A DNA stretch of 64,000 bases from Cryptomeria japonica (Eukaryota; Streptophyta; Pinopsida; Cupressales; Cupressaceae), in the NCBI RefSeq assembly GCF_030272615.1, contig NC_081411.1:44591517-44655516 (forward strand), in the 5' to 3' direction. Position numbers and translations under genes: made by a program. The notes under the pieces are model-generated. The model was given only the letters and a program-made list of their open reading frames with translations, was not told the DNA's origin and did not search any database. Below, piece after piece: positions 58,215 through 64,000 of this stretch (its first letter is position 1; each line of letters opens with the position of its first letter).

Positions 58215-59640
58215 AAGGTAAATAGAACTTATTTTCCTTTTCACTTTAATTCTCACAAATATTCTAGGTTGTTCAAATTGATATTGAAATGTATGGGGAA
58301 ATGAGGAGTTCACTAGCTTAAACATGCAAGGTGGGAATCATTTTCACACCATATTTCATTGGCTAACAATTAATTAGATTCAACTCTAGTCCCTTAGGAG
58401 ATCTCAACATTGTGGTTAATTTTTCCTTTTTTTGAGATGATATGAGTGAATATGATAATGAATAAAAATGATGTGTGAATAGGTAAAATGATAGGAAAAT
58501 GTCAAGATTCAACATAAAAAAATATTTTAATAGATCAAAAAGAAAACATAGAAGTACTTATTTGGAAATGAGACATATAAAGGAAACCTATCATTAAGAT
58601 CCGAGCCTGAAAATGCCAGATCAATGTGCTAGGTACCTTAGTCCTGAAGGTGTTTCCATCATCTCTAGGTCAAGAAGCTTCAAATTACTTTCTTTGAAGT
58701 TCAAGCAATAAGTGTTAGATAGGTGTACTAATTGAAATATTTGACGAGTTATTACTAGTTCAATGTCTAGAACTATAGGTCGAAATTCATAATTTATAAC
58801 TCTACAACTTTCAACAATCCCATCTATAACTTACACATAGAAAGGAGGTAAAAATGTTTCATTGTACATAGAGTCTTCCTTAAGTCAAACCCTTGGTAAG
58901 AATTAATCTCCATAATATTAGTGATATGATGTGACATAGCTTATCCTTGGTAGAGGAGAGGCTAAAAACCTTGAAGAAAATGCATAATTGAGAAATGATA
59001 CCTTTTCTATGAACTTCTTGCCTCAATTCCTTCACAAAGATTGATATTTATTGATACGAGTTAATGGATGCTTTCATTCATGGAGGAACACATAAACTTG
59101 ATCATAATTGTTGAGCTTGAATTCTTGAAGTTAAGTCTCTCCTTAACTACCTCAAAGATGCTTGACTAAAATTATCAATTTGTTGATGATTTTAAATTAG
59201 GAGATATGGATGTTCAAATGAGGGGGAAGGAGTTGTATTTATACATAACTCACATGTTTCATGTTTAAATTTCAAAGAAGGCCAACATCGGGGAGCACAT
59301 TACCATTCTACATTTTCCCAATTGTTAGGGGTCTGAATTTGGGCTTGAAAAGGCTAGACTAGTATGCCAAGTGCCATAGTCCATGATGACTAAGACACTA
59401 GACACAATAGTCTCATATTTTTGAGCCAATACCAAGGTTAGTGAGCTCAGGATTGTGTTGGGCCTCTATATTGTGCCATGGATTGAGCACAACTAGTCAT
59501 GAATCAAAGGCATGAGATAAAACCACCATACTAAGCCCAAAATGGGTATAATACAGTATAAGGATGCAATTTACAATACCATGGATACATTCTATTTTTT
59601 TGGTCTTGTTAATGTTCTTCAATTTTAAAATCTATGTATT
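58215..59640. other. 1.4-kb sequence inserted in the Copia element
   Basis: Lies between GAG-pre-integrase and the integrase core, where intact elements have only a few hundred bases that would encode the integrase N-terminus. It has no Copia similarity and no ORF. I found neither terminal repeats nor a clear target duplication. Confidence 0.45.
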
Positions 59641-59689
59641 TAATATCATTCGTATATGACTCTAGTATAAGAATATTTATTTATTTTCT

Positions 59690-60290
59690 CAAAAGAAAAT
59701 TTGAATTATTTAGGTAGTTTAAAGAGTTTAAGGCTCTCATTGAGAATTAAGATTGTAGAAATATTAAGTGTTTGAGAACTAACAATGGTGGTGAGTTTTT
59801 CTCAATAGATTTCAACATGTTTTATAAGGACCATGGGATTGAGAGGAATTAGAAAACTCCATAGATTCCTCACTAGAATGGTGTCACAAAGAGGATGAAC
59901 ATGACGTTGATGGAGAGGGCTAGGAGTATGCTTAGTGTTGTTGCCCTTAAATCAGAGTTTTTGGTAGAAGCTATAGCCACTATCTGATATTTGGTAAATA
60001 GATCTCCTACATCAACAATTATTGATAAGACACTATGTAGGTGTGGTCAAGAAAGAATTTTTCAAGGAGATATCTTAGAGTATTTTGTTGCAACACCTAT
60101 GCTCATGTTACAAGTGAAAAAAGATCTAATTTGGAGAACAAGTATCTTAAAAGTATCTTTATTGGCTATAGTGTCAGTGTAAAAGGATACAAGCTTTTGG
60201 ATCTAGTGACAAAGAAGGTTCTCTATAGAATATGTATTTTTTTTAGAGAGATGAAACCTTCCACTATTGAGTTGTAGCTAGAGAAAGAAG
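59690..60290 (+). pseudogene. Copia integrase relic
   Basis: Readable pieces: FKEFKALIEN (59715), CLRTNNGGEF (59767), MERARSMLSVVALKSEFLVE (59910), YLVNRSPTSTI (59980) and IGYSVSVKGYKLLD (60160). Stops and frameshifts throughout. Confidence 0.75.
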
Positions 60291-60589
60291 AGAAATAGAA
60301 TGAGGAAGTGGCTCAGATTCCATCTACCCCTTAGAAAGAAGAACTGTGAGATCCTAATGGACCTAATGATGAGGAGAGCTCTAGAAGCTCTAAAGTTTAG
60401 AAAAATATTAAGAACCTAAAACATAGCCTTTGAGGAGGTCTACAAGAATTAGGAAGAAATCACATAGGTTTGGTTATTCATTGTTAGATTCTAATTGTAT
60501 TTTTTCTTTGATTACTAACATTGACAAATCTTGAAATATTATTGAAGCTATATCTATGAATGATAAATATTCTTTTATGAAAGCAGTGG

Positions 60590-61260
60590 ACTAAGAGACA
60601 AATTCTTTGAAGAAGAACAATACTTGGATTTGGTACATTTTTCTGAAGGGTGCAAGCCCGTGGGATGTAAATGGGAGTTCAAAAACAATTTGGGGCTTGA
60701 TGGTAATGCTATGAAGCATAAAGTATGGGTGTTCATGAAGGGGTATTCCTAGGATAAGGAAATAGATTATGGTGAGATTTTATCTCCTGTTGCAAGATAA
60801 CATCCATTCCATTCTTGTTATCATTTTCTATAGCCAATGACTAAGAAATTGAGCAAATTGATTTGAAGACAACATTACTTCATTGTGATTTGGAGCAAGA
60901 GATATATATGTCACAACCATACCATTCTATGCTAATATATAATGAAAAGGTAGTTTGGAAGTTTAAATTTGGTTTGCAAGTTGTAAATCTCTTTGTACGG
61001 TCTAAATAGTCTCCTAGTATGTACTACCAAAATTTTGATACCTATATTTTGAGTTTGGAATTTCAAAGGTCTAAATACGATCATTGTGTTTACTTCAAAA
61101 TTGATAATGGTCTCATTCTCATTTTCACTATTTACACGAATGATATGTTACTATTTGGGGATAGATATTTGATTTTCGACTTGAACTCTCAATTGTCAGC
61201 ATAGTTTGATATGAAAGATTTATGTGCAACTAGGTATATTTTATAGATGGAGATTGGAAG
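60590..61260 (+). pseudogene. Copia reverse-transcriptase relic
   Basis: Contains NTWIW (60624), a decayed QIDLKTT-type block (60857) and SMYYQNFDTYILSLEFQRSK leading to IFTIYTNDMLLFG (61125). The catalytic YVDD has become YTND, and stops are frequent. Confidence 0.75.
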
Positions 61261-61659
61261 ATCTACTTGGCTAATATAAAGATTTTGTTAAGTGAGAGTA
61301 AGTATGTGAACTCAACTTGTTGGAGAGATTTAACATGACAACTTGTAGATCTACAATAGTTCTTGTTGCACTAGGAAAAAAGGTATATGTGGCGGATTGT
61401 CCAAATTATCCTACTAAGATAGAGGACATGTCTAGTGTACCATATGCGAGTAGTGTTGATAGTCGTATATATGCTATGGTCTATACTAGACTAAACATTG
61501 CCCAAGTAGTAGGAAACGTGAGTCAATATATGGCTAATTAACATGGTTGCATTAAGATATATTTAAGAGAGTTTTCAGATATTTGATGGGCACTTCCAAG
61601 TATTTCCTATGTTTTCATGCTTATCTTGCTATATCTCAACATTATGCATGAGTATCTAT

Positions 61660-61910
61660 GGTTATGTGGATTCAAATTAGGTAGGTGAAATTGATAATAG
61701 ATCAACCAATGATTATGTTTTATGTGTGTGGTGATGCTATTAATTGGATGAGTAAGTGAAAAGTTGTATTCACTTTGTCCATGATAGAAGTAGAGTATAT
61801 GGCAGCTACTCATGCTTGTCAGAAAGCCATTTAGCTTAGATGGTTGTGTTCAAATATTGGGTTTGATGCAGGATTGATTACTATCTATTATGATAGATAG
61901 TGCCATTTTC
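61660..61910 (+). pseudogene. Copia RNase H relic
   Basis: Pieces read CGDAINWMSK, a stop, KVVFTLSMIEVEYMAATHAC and LRWLCSNIGFDA, matching the Copia RNase H end. Confidence 0.75.
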
Positions 61911-62152
61911 TTATAAAAGAATATGATTTTCAATGCTAAAAAATAACACATTTATTTTAGTTTTATTTTTTGAAGATATTGTAGAGAATGGGAAGGTAAA
62001 ATTGGAGAAGGTTGATATTTTGATGAATGTTACAAGTCCATGGATGAAACTTGTGAGCATAGAGAAGTTAAGATGGAATTTTAATTCTATGGGCCTCTTG
62101 CCCCCCTGTAGTTGATTGAGAGGTTCTTGAAAGGCCTTCACAAGTGGGAGAA

Positions 62153-63164
62153 TGTTGGAGTTATTTATTTAACATGTGGTTAAATTTTATTAGGCTACTT
62201 GAAAATTTTGTTTGCGCATGTTATTTTGTCATCTAGTGGGAGTTGGCATGTTGAGTTGTCATCCTACTAGGAAGGTGACATGGAATATTTGTCCTCACAT
62301 GGAGATAGGCATCCCATTTAGAGGATCTTGGAATTGTGTGAGTTAGGTGCCAAGTGTCATGTAATGACAAATCATGACACATCTAGCTATGACAACTTAT
62401 GACAACTTCATGACACACCTACTTTTGATAATTTATGACAAATTCTATGACAAAATGGACAAGTGTAAGGAGACACCTTCACATGGAGAAGGTAGGTGCC
62501 CAAGTTAGATAATGACAGGTTGTAAGACGATTTGATATTTTTATTCAATTATGATGGATTCTCTTATAGATGTAAGTGCTATCAATCATTATTATTTTTA
62601 TGATAGATGTAAGAGGTGTAAGGGCATATTTCATATCATAATGTGTCAAATTTGAATGAGGAGTCATTTGGTGATGTAAATGTATCATTTGCATGCTTAA
62701 AAGTTGTTGAAAAAATGTGCCAAGTGAACATTTGCATGAACCCCTCTTCTATTTTTATCTAGAAGCTTCTCCTTTGTTCTAATTCACTATATAAGATGGG
62801 CTTGGAGAGTATTGTATATGTACTATGTTTTGCAATCGAAGTGCTATGCTACTAGAATTAATCCATATTGTGGCTTGTTGATTGTATATTCCCAGTGAAG
62901 AAGCTAAGTGTTGATATTGTATTGTAACTAATTAGTTTATTGGAAATACAAAATACTATGCTTTTGGAGTGTGGGGCTTTTCTCCTAAAAGGGTTTCCCC
63001 ATGTATATTGTGCATTCATTATCGTATCTATTTATGCATGTTTATTATATTCTTTTGAACGTGTTTGTTATTTTGTTATGTTTAAGATTTGTAAAGAAAA
63101 TTTGCACCATCCCCACCACTAGATGAGTGTTAGGAAGCATTTTCCATATCTTTGCTTCCTTTCA
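62153..63164 (+). repeat. 3' LTR of the Copia element
   Basis: Begins TGTTGGAGTTATTTATTTAA just after the polypurine tract and ends TTGCTTCCTTTCA. Confidence 0.8.
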
Positions 63165-64000
63165 CTATGTCTATCTCTACATCCATGAGTAGGGGAATAA
63201 CCTCTAATAGAGTGTGGAGTTAACAAAAATATAGTTAACACACCTTATGCATTATCCCAATGATACAAAATCATTTATAAGTGTGTGTCATTTCAAATCC
63301 AACTTTATTCATTCATTCCTCAATTTTACACATGGACATAATTTTAATGGTTGAATGAAGATTAATTAGGATGCCAAATTTTGGGTGGTCAAATATGATA
63401 ATTTAGGATAGTTGTATTTAGAAGATTTTCCCTCGATCATTGCTACACTAGAATAGTCCAGTGACCTATATTTGATGCCACCCATTTTTTTCAGTCATCT
63501 TGCACTATAGCTAAGGCTAGCATTGGTGTTTAGTTTATCCCCTTTGCATCTACCAACTATGTGGCTTATAAGATTGGTTGTTGGGTCCATTTTTAGTTAT
63601 TTTATAATGGCGAGTTGACACAATCAACAATTCCATTAGCCATCCAACAAAAAACTTCACTTTGAAATTCTCCCTTTCTATAATAAAACTGTACTAAAAA
63701 TTTACCACTATCTTCACTAAATGGAATATAAATAAATAAATGCTTGTCATTCTTTTGTTAGGCTAAATGTCTAATAAAATTATATTTTCTTAAACTACTA
63801 CTTAATAAAATTATATGAAAACAAATATGAAAAAGTGACACAATATTTGACATAAAAATTTAAAAACCATTTACATTTTTCATCATACTATATAACCATT
63901 AAATATATAATTTTATAAATGTAAACGAGTCAAAAATTAATCTTCATCATAGAAATTTTTTAATACCAAATAAAAAAATCAAACAATTTAAAAAAAAAAA
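63165..64000. other. Right flank: end of the segmental duplication, then AT-rich sequence
   Basis: 63165-63310 matches 51075-51220 (CTCTACATCC, CACACCTTATGCATTATCCC). No gene or repeat is recognised beyond that. Confidence 0.55.

Larger units (their letters stand above)
55545..63164 (+). mobile_element. 7.6-kb degenerate Copia element (plus strand)
   Basis: LTRs at about 55545-56619 and 62153-63164; primer-binding site TGGTATTAGAGC at 56621 and polypurine CAAGTGGGAGAA before the second LTR. Remnants in Copia order: gag, protease/GAG-pre-integrase, integrase, reverse transcriptase, RNase H, each with many stops. It sits inside the right copy of the segmental duplication; the left copy is the empty allele, with loosely defined edges. 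A clean target duplication was not found. Confidence 0.85.

Overview
The window looks like nuclear DNA of a seed plant. It is AT-rich, its genes have many introns with GT/AG borders, and most of it is nested retrotransposons, LINE and SINE pieces, satellites and microsatellites. Long TE-filled introns and heavily decayed Copia and LINE copies would suit a gymnosperm, but the sequence alone does not prove that.

Host genes: two members of the plant S1/P1-type endonuclease family (ENDO/BFN type) lie head-to-tail on the minus strand. The one at 43251-48901 is complete: nine exons, 304 aa, with a signal peptide and all nine zinc ligands. The one at 13195-22909 shows six exons (212 codons) with the same intron positions; the last three exons were not found in the 13 kb downstream, so it is either truncated or has a very long intron. 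Its first intron contains a plus-strand terminal coding exon (20033-20188) of an unidentified gene.

Left end (1-11.6 kb): a decayed minus-strand Copia element (LTR, PBS, gag, protease, partial integrase) was broken by two inverted copies of a ~1.17-kb LTR-like repeat, here called R. The left R copy was then split by a 6668-bp element (1010-7677) with TG...CA ends and a 5-bp target duplication, CCTGA. The intact right R copy shows the empty site. This element has no LTRs that I can find. It carries one intact 1200-aa ORF with no recognisable retroelement or transposase motif, four 50-bp hairpin motifs upstream of a TATA box, and a 47-codon upstream ORF. It is the best candidate here for something undescribed.

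Middle (26-39 kb): a Copia LTR (26137-27071) is followed by a satellite-like block built on a ~20-bp unit. An 8.5-kb minus-strand LTR retrotransposon (27893-36414, TSD GGGTC, gag with a G-patch-like motif) lies inside that block. A 2.5-kb LTR element (32271-34808, TSD AGGAG) lies inside its gag gene in turn. GA microsatellites and a diverged satellite follow.

Right end (49-64 kb): a tandem segmental duplication (49.3-51.2 kb and 54.0-55.5 kb) has a LINE reverse-transcriptase relic and a possible solo LTR between its copies. The right copy holds a tRNA-derived SINE and a 7.6-kb degenerate plus-strand Copia element (about 55545-63164), itself interrupted by 1.4 kb of unidentified sequence.
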